A stretch of DNA of 64,000 nt from Symploca sp. SIO1C2 (GCA_010672925.1 JAAHFP010000008.1:1-64000); one strand, 5' to 3'. Shown: positions 52,451 through 61,994, numbered from the stretch's first letter. Made by a program: numbers and translations. The notes: generated by a model from the sequence alone, not told the origin.

Positions 52451-52648
52451 TCATTCTTCAGCATTAGCCTGTTCTAGATACTCAGGGTTTGTTCCATCTG
52501 TTCGAGAACCAGTACTATCCTTTGGAGGTCTGTTGCCATACCGCCGGTTTCTAGAGAAACGACCTGTATTTTTTCTTTGACGAAACTTACGAGCATAAGC
52601 TTGATTACGCTGCGCCTTTTCCTTTTTGAGATTGCGGCGCTTTGCCAT
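52451..52648 (-). CDS. Small basic cyanobacterial protein
   Basis: The 65-residue protein starts MAKRRNLKKEKAQRNQAYAR and continues KFRQRKNTGRFSRNRRYG, then becomes acidic at the end (EYLEQANAEE). The Arg/Lys-rich first half suggests RNA or ribosome binding. It is a conserved short cyanobacterial protein without a known role. It is followed by a terminator hairpin at 52299-52327. Confidence 0.7.
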   Translation of the reverse strand: MAKRRNLKKEKAQRNQAYARKFRQRKNTGRFSRNRRYGNRPPKDSTGSRTDGTNPEYLEQANAEE

Positions 52649-52670
52649 GTTTACCTCTTGATAACTAACA

Positions 52671-52925
52671 TTGACACTCCCCGGCCTAAAGACGGAGGGG
52701 ATTCTAAGTTCACCGTAGTGACTTACTCTACCAGGGTTGTCCCAAGCAGAGTCAACATCTCTACTCCCTTAGCGTTACTTCGGGTATGCCTTCCCCTAGA
52801 TTTCGCTTGGTGCAAAATATTGAATCGACCCCAAGTTTGTTTTTATTCTATTGTACCTGGAAATCAGAGAGATTAAAGTTATCTTAGAGGGACGGGGTAT
52901 GATATCCTGCTGGCTTTTCACCATA
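52671..52925 (-). mobile_element. IS605-type element with tnpB deleted (MITE-like derivative)
   Basis: The left side (TTGACACTCCCCGGCC, then GGAGGGGATTCTAAGTTCA and CTCCCTTAGCGTTACTTCGG) matches the right-end/guide-RNA region of the element at 25664-25800. At TGCAAAATATTGAATCGACC the 3' end of tnpB is joined directly to the sequence that lies at the tnpB start (compare GAATCGACC at 26906-26914). It is followed by a left-end-like stretch ending near GATATCCTGCTGGCTTTTCA. The whole coding region between is missing, leaving about 255 bp. Confidence 0.7.
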
Positions 52926-52964
52926 GATTATGTTTAAGCTGCCTATCCCGTCAGTACTATACCA

Positions 52965-53060
52965 CTAGTACCGCTGTGCGGAATTAAAAATTAAGAATGC
53001 TTATCGAGTAAGGATTCTATCGACTCAAACTGCTAGGTTATTTCCATGCCCACTGCACTA
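52965..53060 (+). repeat. Dispersed ~95-bp repeat, copy 2
   Basis: ACTAGTACCGCTGTGCGGAA, then AATTAAGAATGCTTATCGAG, GATTCTATCGACTCAAACTG and CCCACTGCACTA; compare 2688-2782 and (inverted) 63031-63141. The remaining gap to 53263 has small palindromes (GGGGAATTTATTCCCC at 53153-53168) and no gene. Confidence 0.65.
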
Positions 53061-53263
53061 AAAAGAAGCTCAGTAAGCTTGGAGATAAAGCAATTTAACA
53101 CGTTCGCGACTGTGACTGGTGGTATCAAATGCTATGATAGCATGACTTTACGGGGAATTTATTCCCCAATAGCTTATCCCCACGAATAGAATTCGGGGGC
53201 TTGCGCCCTCCGATGATCGGTCGATAAGCAACCGAATTCACAGGCTCTATAGGTTTCTCTTCA

Positions 53264-53719
53264 ATGGGTCAAATTTGGCGATTTGTACAAACTGTACTGG
53301 GAATTATTTTTCGACATCCTGTCACTGGTACAAGTATCATTCCCATCTTGCCAGATGGGCGAATTGTACTAGTCAAGCGTAGCGATAACGGTAAGTGGGG
53401 ATTACCAGGTGGTATGGTAGATTGGGGTCAAGATATTCCAACGACGGTGCGTCGGGAGTTGGCGGAAGAAACGGGACTGGAGTTACTAGAGATTCGTCGG
53501 TTAGTTGGGGTTTACTCTGCACCAGACCGCGATCCTAGAATTCATTCCATTTGTGTTCTGGTAGAAGCCAACGTTAAAGGAACAATGCAAATACAGGATA
53601 CTTTTGAGATCAATGATGTTCAAGCTTTTCATCCCTCAACTATTCCCAAGGAAAACTTGAGCCATGATCATCAATTTCAGTTACAAGATTATTTAGATGG
53701 TAAGACAGTTGTTGCTTGA
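53264..53719 (+). CDS. NUDIX hydrolase
   Basis: The 151-residue protein has a clear Nudix box: GGMVDWGQDIPTTVRRELAE then ETGLELLEI, with the catalytic RExxEExG core at residues 67-74. A Trp/Gly strand KWGLPGGMVDW precedes it. Nudix enzymes hydrolyse nucleoside diphosphates linked to other groups (dNTP, NADH, ADP-ribose, sugar nucleotides); the substrate cannot be told. The N-terminal IWRFVQTVLGIIFRHPVTGT is hydrophobic and might be membrane-associated. The next gene, an alpha/beta hydrolase, follows after 172 bp. Confidence 0.92.
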   Translation: MGQIWRFVQTVLGIIFRHPVTGTSIIPILPDGRIVLVKRSDNGKWGLPGGMVDWGQDIPTTVRRELAEETGLELLEIRRLVGVYSAPDRDPRIHSICVLVEANVKGTMQIQDTFEINDVQAFHPSTIPKENLSHDHQFQLQDYLDGKTVVA

Positions 53720-53891
53720 GGATGCGTTATGAATGAGGTGCAACCGCCAGCAACCGCCAGCAGTTTTCCTTATACTTCTTAAGGTGGGGAAGAATGCCAA
53801 CTTCCGACTCGGTTATTAGTTGTTGGTTAGAAAGTATTAATTCACAAACAACTAATAACAAATAACCAAGCTCAAAAATATTGCGATTAGG

Positions 53892-54707
53892 ATGGATTTA
53901 CCTCTACGTAATTCTCGGATTCAGTTGCCCTCAGGACAAATTTTCTGGCGGGAAGTTGGTCAAGGACCGATTCTGGTATTTCTGCATGGCTCTTGGAGTG
54001 ACAGCAGTCAATGGTTACCCGTTATTGAGTATTTGCATCACAATTACCACTGCTTCGCTCTTGATTTATTAGGATTTGGTGAATCCGAACAACCCAAACT
54101 TCACTACTCAATCCAGTTAGAAGTTGAGTGTTTACTCAAATATTTAGAAGCTTTACGTCTAGAGCCAGTATATTTGATTGGTCACTCCCTAGGAGGTTGG
54201 ATTGCCGCTAGTTCCGTTCTACAATCTTCTGAGCAGGTGCATGGTTTAGTGTTAATCGCACCAGAAGGTGTTCTGCTAAAAGGGCAGCAAAGCAGTTGGA
54301 GACGAGCACAGTGGTTAGTGGGGCCTCCACAAATCGCCTACAGCATTTTGCGATCACTCCTTCCCATAGCTAAGTTTTTAGGACGTAACAAACCTATCGA
54401 GAAAATCCTTCAACAACGTCAACTGTTGCTCAGTTCACCTACTGCTTGTAAATTATTGTTCCAGCGACGCTGGTCAGAAATTAGAGCGGAATTATTGCAA
54501 GATAATCTCGAATTTATGAAAGTGCCAACTTTGATTATACAAGGTAGAAAAGATGGCATTGATGCGATAGACCGCTCTCAAATTTACGCAGACAACAGCC
54601 CACAGGCTCAGCTACGGATGATTAATCATGGAGGAAATGACTTACCAGAATCCTTACCAGCTTTAGTCGCTAGATATATTAATGAATTTGTGAATACTTG
54701 CCAGTAA
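53892..54707 (+). CDS. Alpha/beta hydrolase
   Basis: The 271-residue protein (start MDLPLRNSRIQLPSG) carries the oxyanion region PILVFLHGSWSDSSQWLPVI, the nucleophile elbow IGHSLGGWIAASSVL (serine near residue 98), and IIQGRKDGID as the acid loop. At the place of the usual catalytic histidine it reads MINHGGNDLPESLP, so the histidine is present but in a slightly unusual context. Substrate unknown. It follows the Nudix gene on the same strand. The C-terminal region abuts GGCAGAG repeats at 54709-54737. Confidence 0.85.
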   Translation: MDLPLRNSRIQLPSGQIFWREVGQGPILVFLHGSWSDSSQWLPVIEYLHHNYHCFALDLLGFGESEQPKLHYSIQLEVECLLKYLEALRLEPVYLIGHSLGGWIAASSVLQSSEQVHGLVLIAPEGVLLKGQQSSWRRAQWLVGPPQIAYSILRSLLPIAKFLGRNKPIEKILQQRQLLLSSPTACKLLFQRRWSEIRAELLQDNLEFMKVPTLIIQGRKDGIDAIDRSQIYADNSPQAQLRMINHGGNDLPESLPALVARYINEFVNTCQ

Positions 54708-54838
54708 GGCAGAGGGCAGAAGGCAGAGGGCAGAAGGTAAGAAAGAAGTTTGTAAGGGAGAAGAGAATATATAAGTTATTATCCGAACTTGATGTTATGG
54801 GTGGCTCAAAAAACTAAAACCTACTACTTACCACCTGC

Positions 54839-57562
54839 TCAAAGTTTTGGTATCAACCGCTTGCCAAAGCGAGCATATAGTGCAGGAATCACTAACAAAG
54901 TCAAGGCTGTGGAGGTAAACAAACCACCTAAAACCACAATTGCTAGAGGTTGTAAAATTTCATTTCCGGCTCCACTAGCGATCGCTAGTGGTAACATACC
55001 TAGGGCAGAAGTAATTGCGGTCATTAAGATCGCGTTAACTCTGTCTAGAGAACCCTTAACAATCACATCTTTGAGCAACATTCCCTGAGCGAACTTGTTA
55101 TTGTAGTTGTCTACTAGCAACAAACCATTGCGAACAGCAACGCCAAAAAGAGTGATAAACCCGATTAAGGAGGCTACCGACATCACACCCCCACTCAGCA
55201 CAATTGATATAATACCCCCTACTAGTGCTAGTGGTAGGTTAATCATAATAGCAATCGTAGCAGGAAGGGATTTAACAGAGAAGAACATCAAAACTGTAAT
55301 CGCGATCGCTGCTAGGATACTATACACCAGCAGATTATTAGTAGCCCGTTCCTCCGATTCAAATTGTCCCCCATACTGGATAAAGTAGCCGTTAGGCAAT
55401 TGCACATTTTGTCGAATTTGAGCTTGAATATCGCCCACGACACCGCCTAAATCACGTTCTGCAACATTAGCTGAAACGACGATTAAGCGGGAAACATCTT
55501 CCCGATTCACCACATTGGCGCCCATGCCGTAATCCACTTTGGCAACGGTACCAAGTGGGATGGTTTCCCCAGTCGGGGTAGAGATCGGAATGGCACGAAT
55601 GGCATCTAAGCTGTTGCGAGCCTTTGCCGTCAGTGAGACAAAGATATCAATAAGCTGCTGATCTTCTGCTACCTGGGATGCCACCCTACCATTAAGAGCA
55701 GTTTCTACCACGTCTGACAACTGCTCCATCCTCAGTCCATAAGTTGCAGCAGCCTCACGATTGTATTGGATTTGCACCTGACGTATGGGTAGTTGAGGTT
55801 CAAGTTGTAAGTCTACAACCCCAGCAATCGGTTCGATAACATCCCGGACTTGTTCACCAATCTTGCGGAGTTCTATCAAGTCAGAACCAAAGATTTTGAT
55901 CGCGATCGCACTTCTAACTCCAGAGAGTACCTCATCCATGCGGTGGGAGATAAACCCACCAATATTAGGGGCGACACCAGGCAGCTTCAGGAAAGTTTCA
56001 CGCAGTTGTTTAACACTGGCTTCCCGGTCTTTGAGTGCCGCGTCACTGAGTTCCACATCTACGTGTGCCATACTGACTCCAGCGCCATCGGCATCACCAG
56101 GAGCACGTCCCGCTCTTACCTGTACCCACTCATAAAGGGGATTATCCTTGAGGGAATTGTACAGCACCATTCCTGCCCGATTGGTCATATCCAGGGAAAC
56201 ACCAGGAAACAACACCATCGAGTTAACCATCGACTTTTCCTGAAATTCCGGCAGGAAAACCCGTCCTAAGGAAGGAACAATAGCAACAGCAGTTACCAAA
56301 GCAGCCAGTGCCAAACCTAAAATAATTTGGGGCGCTTGTAGGGACAGATTCAGCAAGGGACGATAGAGTCGTTCTACCCAGCGGGAGACCAAAGTGCCTT
56401 CCTGGGGTAGGGTTTGATTTGCCAGCAAAATTGCACAAAGGGCAGGGGAAAGAGTCATGGCAACCAGGGTTGAGGCAGTGATGGACAGCAGATATGCCAA
56501 CCCCATCGGGGCGAAAATACGCCCTTCCACACCAGTTAAACTAAAAATAGGTGCGAATACCACAATAATGATCACTGTGGAAAAAATTACTGCTAGCCTT
56601 ACCTCTATAGATGTTTCGTATACTACCTGGAAAGGATTTTTGGGATTTCCATGGGCTTGATTAGTGCGGAGTCCGCGATAGCAGTTTTCCATGTCCACAA
56701 TGGCATCATCCACAACGGAGCCAATGGCAACCACTAATCCACCTAACGTCATCGTGTTGATGCCCAAACCAAAGGCTTTCATAAAGAGTAACCCAATCAA
56801 TAATGATAGGGGAATCGCACTCAGGGTAATTACCGCTGTGCGCCAATTCATTAAAAACAGCAGCATCATTACCGACACGATAATGATGCCTTGAATAAGA
56901 GAACCGCTAACATTGCGAATAGCAGAATCAATAAAGTTAGACTGGCGAAAAGTTCGTGCTACTTGTACATCAGCGGGAAGGGTGGGCTGCAAGGACTGCA
57001 TCACTGCTTCTACCCCTTTGGTGACAGTGGGGGTATCGACATCCGGCTGTTTGTTAATCATCATTACCACCGCAGGCTGCCCATTAAAGCTGGCATCCCC
57101 TCGCTTCAAAGCTGCCCCGGTTTTGACCTCTGCCACATCTTGAAGCAGAATGGGTTGACCATCCTGCACCTTCACCACAGATTGCTGTAAATCTTCAATT
57201 GATGTTACCTGCCCAATACCACGCACCAGTAGTTCTTGACCACCGCCAATTAGGAAACCACCGGGAGCATTGGAGTTCGCGCCTCTTGCAGCATCAGTAA
57301 CTTCAGTAAGAGAAACATTGCGCGATCGCAGTTTTTCCGGATCAACCAATACTTGTTCTTGGCGTTTATCTCCGCCATAAATTGTGACCTGAGAGACTCC
57401 TGGTACTGAGAGAATCTGATTGCTGAGAGTTACTTCCGCCAGTCGGTGTAACTCCATCAGTAAGGTTTTCCCCTCCCCGTCAACAGTGAAGGCATACTGC
57501 AAAATCGTACCCAATGGGGATACTAAAGGGGAAATTTCTGGCGGCTGAGTGCCCTGCCTCTC
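54839..57562 (-). pseudogene. CusA/CzcA-type RND efflux pump, N-terminally truncated
   Basis: The frame contains about 890 residues of a heavy-metal RND pump. Visible parts are the porter regions (QVTIYGGDKRQEQVLVDPEK), membrane motifs VAIGSVVDDAIVDMENCYRG near residue 262 (the conserved aspartates of TM4), LSPALCAILLANQTL, and the C-terminal helices (RVNAILMTAITSALGMLPLA). Homology begins abruptly at PPEISPLVSPLGTILQYAF (about 57562); the family's first 110-150 residues, including TM1, are absent and no start codon suits. The membrane-fusion and outer-membrane partners are also absent upstream. It stands head to head with a truncated CHAT gene, so a rearrangement removed both 5' ends. Confidence 0.85.
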
Positions 57563-57624
57563 CTAGACTTGGCAATTGCACGCATTCTTGGGACACCATC
57601 GACTGAATTGATTGATTTTTTATC

Positions 57625-59634
57625 TTGCGGACTATCAGACTTTGGAGTTTCGCACTCCTAACTAGTCTAAACTCCAGGGATAAAGCTATTTGCCGAGACA
57701 CCCACCCCGAAGGTTGGGGAATTTTGCATCACGAGATTGGCAAGGCGCACTATTTCCGGGGGCAAGAAGATGTCAACGCCTCTTCTTTCTGGCGTAAGGC
57801 AAAAGATAGCTATAAAGAAGCATTGAAAACTCTCAAGCCGCCGGAATTTGAGGAGTTGCATTTAGAAGTATTACAAGACTTGATTCGGGTGTTGCGGGAA
57901 TTGCATGACATAGAGTTGAACTCGCGAGATATTGAAGAAGCGCGGGAGTTAAACCGTCAGGGAGCGGATTTGTTGCGGAAGATGTTGGCTGCACCCCAAC
58001 GAACAGAATACCAAAAGCAAAAACTTGCCCTCAAATCTGCTGTCTTTGACCAGTTGACGGTTGATTTTGCTCTCCAGTCGGGGGATATTTTGGGGGCATT
58101 TACTCTGGCGGAAAGGGGAAAAAATACTTGTCTGCGCTGGCTTTTGGAGAGAAAGCAAGATTTGGGAGATTTGGGCAATGGGGAGCGGGATGGTTGCGCT
58201 ACGGGAGATTTACGACAATTGGATATTGTTGCTGATTCCAATACTGCTGCAATTTACTGGCATCTGAGTCCTAGTACCTTGACTACCTTTGTTATTTTAC
58301 CGGGTGTGGCTGTTCCCATTGTTGTAGAAAGGCAAATTGTACCAAACCAGAATGAACAACGTTCCCCGTCCTTACTACAATTCCTGGCATGGGAAAAATG
58401 GCTGAGCAACTGGAACGAACAATATCAAGCCTATGGTAATCCCAAAGCTGATAGACCCCTCGCCAAAATATCTTTGACCCCTCCCCAACCCTCCCCTTAT
58501 CAAGGGGAGGGAGCTATTTCCCCCCTTTACCAAGGGGGGACTAAGGGGGGTAATTCTGATGTTGGAAAAGCCAATAAACAAGATTATCCCTGGCGTACCC
58601 AGATGGAGGGGAATTTAGCAGAACTTAAGACAATTCTGAATATAGACGCGATCGCACAATACCTGGAAAATCACCAAATTGAACATCTGATCCTCATCCC
58701 TCACCGGGATCTCCACCGTCTCCCCCTGCACTATTTCTTCGACAATTTCACCTGCACCTATCTCCCCAGCATCCAGTACCATGTCTCCCAATCTCAGCGG
58801 CAAACGACAGAAGAGGGTAAATCTCAACTGTTATTAGTGGAAAATCCAGACAGTACTCCCGAAATCAACGGTAAAGCCAAACAACTGGTAGGATTACCCT
58901 TTGCTGAAGTTGAAGCTGCTATTATCCGTAAAGTGTGGATTGATTGGAAGACACGGGAAATTGAAGTCTTAGATGATAAGCTAACGCAAAAACTCCTCCT
59001 GCCTCCTGCCTCCTGCCTCCTGCCTTCAATCAACAACATTGAGAACCAAGCAGTAACTAAAGAACAAGTGCAACAAAGTCTAAGCCAACCCCATCAAGTC
59101 TTCCACTTCACGGGACACGGGGCTTATAATAGCACCAATCCTACCCAATCTTGCCTGTTTTTGAGCGGTAAAGACCGACTGACATTGGTGGATATTATCA
59201 ATCTAGACTTAAGTAGCTACCAACTCATCTGTCTAGCTGCTTGTGAAACTGCTGTCACTGGCAACCAAACGATTACAGATGAATATGTAGGACTAGTCAG
59301 TGCTTTCCTGAGAGCCGGTGCTACCCATGTTATCAGTACCCTCTGGACTGTTGAATCTGCAGCTAGTGCTCTGTTAATGGTGGAATTTTACCAGCAACTG
59401 GAAACTGGACAACCTCCGGCTGCTGCCCTTAAAGCTGCTCAAACTTGGCTGAAAACCGCTACCCGTGATCAATTAATTGCATGGCTTGAGCTGAAGATTG
59501 CTAAACTCTCTGATAAACCAGCACTAAGTCGTCTCCTCAAATCTCAACAGCGGCTAATTAGAATAAATGAGAATGAGATACCTTTCTCTCATCCTTACTA
59601 TTGGGCTGCTTATACGATTTCTGGACTGACTTGA
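57625..59634 (+). CDS. CHAT-domain caspase-like protein, probably 5'-truncated
   Basis: The open frame (669 codons from a TTG at 57625) has no convincing start; family-like sequence begins near residue 30 (GWGILHHEIGKAHYFRGQED). Residues 30-190 are helical and TPR-like. The CHAT domain (about 340-669) has LIPHRDLHRLPLHYFFDN and an intact dyad: His498 in HFTGHGAY and Cys540 in LAACETAVTG; it ends HPYYWAAYTISGL. Two in-frame repeats are present: residues 285-310 (PPQPSPYQGEGAISPLYQ) and 456-469 (LLPPASCLLPS). Compared with CHAT family members the N-terminus is shortened. Downstream genes are on the same strand, which suggests a common transcript. Confidence 0.75.
   Translation: MRTIRLWSFALLTSLNSRDKAICRDTHPEGWGILHHEIGKAHYFRGQEDVNASSFWRKAKDSYKEALKTLKPPEFEELHLEVLQDLIRVLRELHDIELNSRDIEEARELNRQGADLLRKMLAAPQRTEYQKQKLALKSAVFDQLTVDFALQSGDILGAFTLAERGKNTCLRWLLERKQDLGDLGNGERDGCATGDLRQLDIVADSNTAAIYWHLSPSTLTTFVILPGVAVPIVVERQIVPNQNEQRSPSLLQFLAWEKWLSNWNEQYQAYGNPKADRPLAKISLTPPQPSPYQGEGAISPLYQGGTKGGNSDVGKANKQDYPWRTQMEGNLAELKTILNIDAIAQYLENHQIEHLILIPHRDLHRLPLHYFFDNFTCTYLPSIQYHVSQSQRQTTEEGKSQLLLVENPDSTPEINGKAKQLVGLPFAEVEAAIIRKVWIDWKTREIEVLDDKLTQKLLLPPASCLLPSINNIENQAVTKEQVQQSLSQPHQVFHFTGHGAYNSTNPTQSCLFLSGKDRLTLVDIINLDLSSYQLICLAACETAVTGNQTITDEYVGLVSAFLRAGATHVISTLWTVESAASALLMVEFYQQLETGQPPAAALKAAQTWLKTATRDQLIAWLELKIAKLSDKPALSRLLKSQQRLIRINENEIPFSHPYYWAAYTISGLT
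58475..58552. repeat. CCCCTT/AAGGGG hairpin repeat inside the CHAT gene
   Basis: CTCCCCTTATCAAGGGGAGG and CCCCCCTTTACCAAGGGGGG are hairpins of a widespread cyanobacterial intergenic repeat, here in frame in coding sequence. Confidence 0.8.
58992..59030. repeat. TCCTGCC heptads inside the CHAT gene
   Basis: Five TCCTGCC units (the GGCAGGA heptad in reverse orientation) lie in frame and code for LLPPASCLLPS. Confidence 0.85.
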
Positions 59635-59792
59635 GTGGGAGAGTATCAATCAACGCACATGGGTAGGGTCAAAAATTTGATATTGTCAGCATCAGAGGGC
59701 GGGTTTTGTAGAGAAATTATCGTTTATTATCCAAGTTGATTGGCTAAACCCACCCCTACACATTATGTTTGTTTCTACCTACTTACTTGACT

Positions 59793-60224
59793 ATGAAAAA
59801 CACAGATAAACTAATCGTGAAAGCTTTTCTGGTTGCTCTTTCCCAACAGCGATCGCCTCTTCCTGATACAGTACAAGCAAAGCTGGGGGAAATTGCCCAA
59901 TCCCTGGAAACAAAAGTCACGGAACTAGAAAACCTGGCAACCAATACTCCCAGCCTGAACAATTCCTACGAAAACGCCCATTTTTTGTTAACTTACCCTG
60001 AAGCTACACGAGGTGTAGGGCTCAAAAATTTACCTGCTGAGAATTATGAAGATAATGATAATGAGGAAACTTCTAATACCACCAGAGATACCAGAGATGC
60101 TATTGAAGAGATGAAACAAGTCGTGGCAGAAATTGAGAATAAATTCGAGCAAGCACCTCAAGTTTTGGCAGCTCCTGATCCAGTGAAGGCTGCACGTAAA
60201 TTGTTCAATTTTCGGAAAAAATGA
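59793..60224 (+). CDS. Small acidic coiled-coil protein, unknown function
   Basis: The start is the ATG 59793 (MKNTDKLIVKAFLVALSQQ), giving 143 residues. The N-terminal helix is followed by LGEIAQSLETKVTELENLAT (coiled coil), an acidic stretch (ENYEDNDNEETS) and a second helix DAIEEMKQVVAEIENKFEQA, ending with basic KAARKLFNFRKK. No homology is recognised. It lies 158 bp after the CHAT gene and 253 bp before the membrane-anchored unknown, all on one strand. It could be an adaptor between these two; this is inference from position only. Confidence 0.6.
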   Translation: MKNTDKLIVKAFLVALSQQRSPLPDTVQAKLGEIAQSLETKVTELENLATNTPSLNNSYENAHFLLTYPEATRGVGLKNLPAENYEDNDNEETSNTTRDTRDAIEEMKQVVAEIENKFEQAPQVLAAPDPVKAARKLFNFRKK

Positions 60225-60280
60225 AACAGAAAAACTCAGACCAAATGCGGTTCTCAGAGCACATGAGGAATAATTCAAAG

Positions 60281-60298
60281 TCCCCCAGAATTGGGGGA
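60281..60298 (+). terminator. Hairpin downstream of the small coiled-coil gene
   Basis: TCCCCCA/TGGGGGA with loop GAAT, followed by TTTAGGGGGC. This is a common cyanobacterial hairpin repeat; it may act as a terminator, although the T-run is short. Confidence 0.5.
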
Positions 60299-60342
60299 TT
60301 TAGGGGGCAAATGAATATCTGGCGTCTTAACTGAATTTGATA

Positions 60343-60447
60343 TATAGCAACCGCCAAAGCGGTTAGGACAACACCAAATACTGAAATCTTTACCTGTCAA
60401 TCTCTTCCCTTCTGCCTTCTGCCTTCTGCCCTCTGCCTTTTGCTATA
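60343..60447 (-). mobile_element. MITE-like 105-bp element, copy B
   Basis: It is the reverse-orientation twin of 31793-31897, with the same length, TATAGCAA/TTGCTATA ends, AGAGATTGACAGGT core (as its complement) and CTTCTGCC heptads. It lies between the small coiled-coil gene and the membrane-anchored gene. Confidence 0.7.
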
Positions 60448-60477
60448 ACAAACAACAAATAACAAACAACAATTTAA

Positions 60478-61878
60478 ATGAATCAAGTAATCTACCCTAC
60501 TATAGATTTATTTCTGTATGATTTACAGGACGGACTTGGGCAAAGTAATGACAAAATTAAACAAAAGCGCCGACGCTTCTGGGAACGGATTTACGGGAAA
60601 AACATCAGTAAGCAAAGATTAGCAGAACTAGAACTACAAGAAGAAAACCTGACTAATTATATCGAACTCCTGGGTACACAGAGAATTGAGAGATTTGACT
60701 ACCCCCTAGATGGATATTATTATCCAGTGAAGCTAGGAGATACCTATGCCCTGCAAATAGATTGCTCTGGCAAAGAAAATGACTCCAAGTGGAAGCAGCT
60801 ATCCCTACTCGAACAACTGCTACACATCAAACAAATTATCCTCAAGCACACCCAGGATTTACCTGGTGAAATCGGAGAAAACTGGCTGGTTTGGGGTAAG
60901 TTAGCTAGTTCTAATCAAAATCCCGAAGCCATTGCCCAAGATTTCTATGAAGCTCTAGAAATTGTTGATCAGCCCCAATGGAAACGTGACCGCCAAGGGA
61001 AAGGTACTTTGCAAGGAGCCACTCTGTTTGCTTTAGAAAGACCAGATATTACCCCAGATAGATTGAATCGCAGCCAACAGATGCTGATCTGTCTGTTTCC
61101 CCACGATCAAACTGATGAACAACTAGAAAAAACTATCCGTAAACTCTATCGCGATCTCATCCGAATCTTCCACTACCGTAACAAGATTCTTTGGGTATAC
61201 GAACAAACCCGCCAACTGAAAGATACCCTCAAAGACTCCTCTCGCGCTGTCCAAAAAATCGTTGATTCCCTACCCCAACGCTTAACTAAGCCTCCCCTGA
61301 ATCTCCAACAACTGCAACAAGATTTAGCAGATGCCCTATCGATTTATCATTATTATCAAACTAACTTAGGATATCTCAAAGAACATTATTCAACTGTTAA
61401 AATCAATACTAATAATTACCAACGCCGGATTCAGGAGATGGTGAAACGAGACCCCAATAATAATCTAGATTTTCTGATCAGGTTTGGTAATTTTGCTACC
61501 CAAAAATATCTTACCCAAATTAAGAATGACTATCAAAGCCTGAGTGCCGGTGTGAAACCCCTGGAAAACTTTATTAAAGCGATTGAGGGTATCATCAGTA
61601 TTGAGAAAACCAAAAACGAGCGTGCCCTTAACCAAACAGTAGCTATTGCCAGTGTCGGAATTGGTACAGCATCTCTGACAGCTTCTACTATTAGTGAACA
61701 GGCTGAAGGAATGACCAAAGCTATACTACCAGTACCAGCCAACCAAGCAACTCCACCAAGCAACTATTGGGTAAGTTTTGGTTTATCTTTGATAATAAGT
61801 TTAATAGTAGGACTGTTTAGTGCTGTGATTACGGCACTGTGGTTAAAGAATACTGGAAGAACAAAAAGTCGTCAATAA
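60478..61878 (+). CDS. Large helical protein with C-terminal membrane anchor, unknown function
   Basis: The 466-residue protein is not recognised. Residues 1-60 are helical and basic (DKIKQKRRRFWERIYGKNIS). Residues 80-220 form a mixed region (HIKQIILKHTQDLPGEIGEN). Residues 215-385 are long helices (YRNKILWVYEQTRQLKDTLK, QQLQQDLADALSIYHYYQTN). A Gly/Ala/Ser-rich amphipathic stretch (TVAIASVGIGTASLTASTIS, near 395) is followed by one clear membrane segment at about 435-457 (YWVSFGLSLIISLIVGLFSA) and a basic tail. The order resembles CorA-like or pore-forming effector proteins with a cytosolic sensor and a C-terminal membrane part. It is third in line after CHAT and the acidic small protein. 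Confidence 0.65.
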   Translation: MNQVIYPTIDLFLYDLQDGLGQSNDKIKQKRRRFWERIYGKNISKQRLAELELQEENLTNYIELLGTQRIERFDYPLDGYYYPVKLGDTYALQIDCSGKENDSKWKQLSLLEQLLHIKQIILKHTQDLPGEIGENWLVWGKLASSNQNPEAIAQDFYEALEIVDQPQWKRDRQGKGTLQGATLFALERPDITPDRLNRSQQMLICLFPHDQTDEQLEKTIRKLYRDLIRIFHYRNKILWVYEQTRQLKDTLKDSSRAVQKIVDSLPQRLTKPPLNLQQLQQDLADALSIYHYYQTNLGYLKEHYSTVKINTNNYQRRIQEMVKRDPNNNLDFLIRFGNFATQKYLTQIKNDYQSLSAGVKPLENFIKAIEGIISIEKTKNERALNQTVAIASVGIGTASLTASTISEQAEGMTKAILPVPANQATPPSNYWVSFGLSLIISLIVGLFSAVITALWLKNTGRTKSRQ

Positions 61879-61994
61879 ACTTAGATCTTGCATCAAGCTG
61901 AATATTGGCCTGTGAAGTTAGGGAACAGGCAACAGGCAACAGTGATAAGATTCGACTGTCTTATTCCCTCATTTTAGCCAGGTCACGGCACAAC

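Noticed and set aside
57480-57701. 73-codon minus-strand frame across the RND/CHAT junction
   Set aside because: It overlaps the truncated RND sequence in another frame and shows no recognisable protein.
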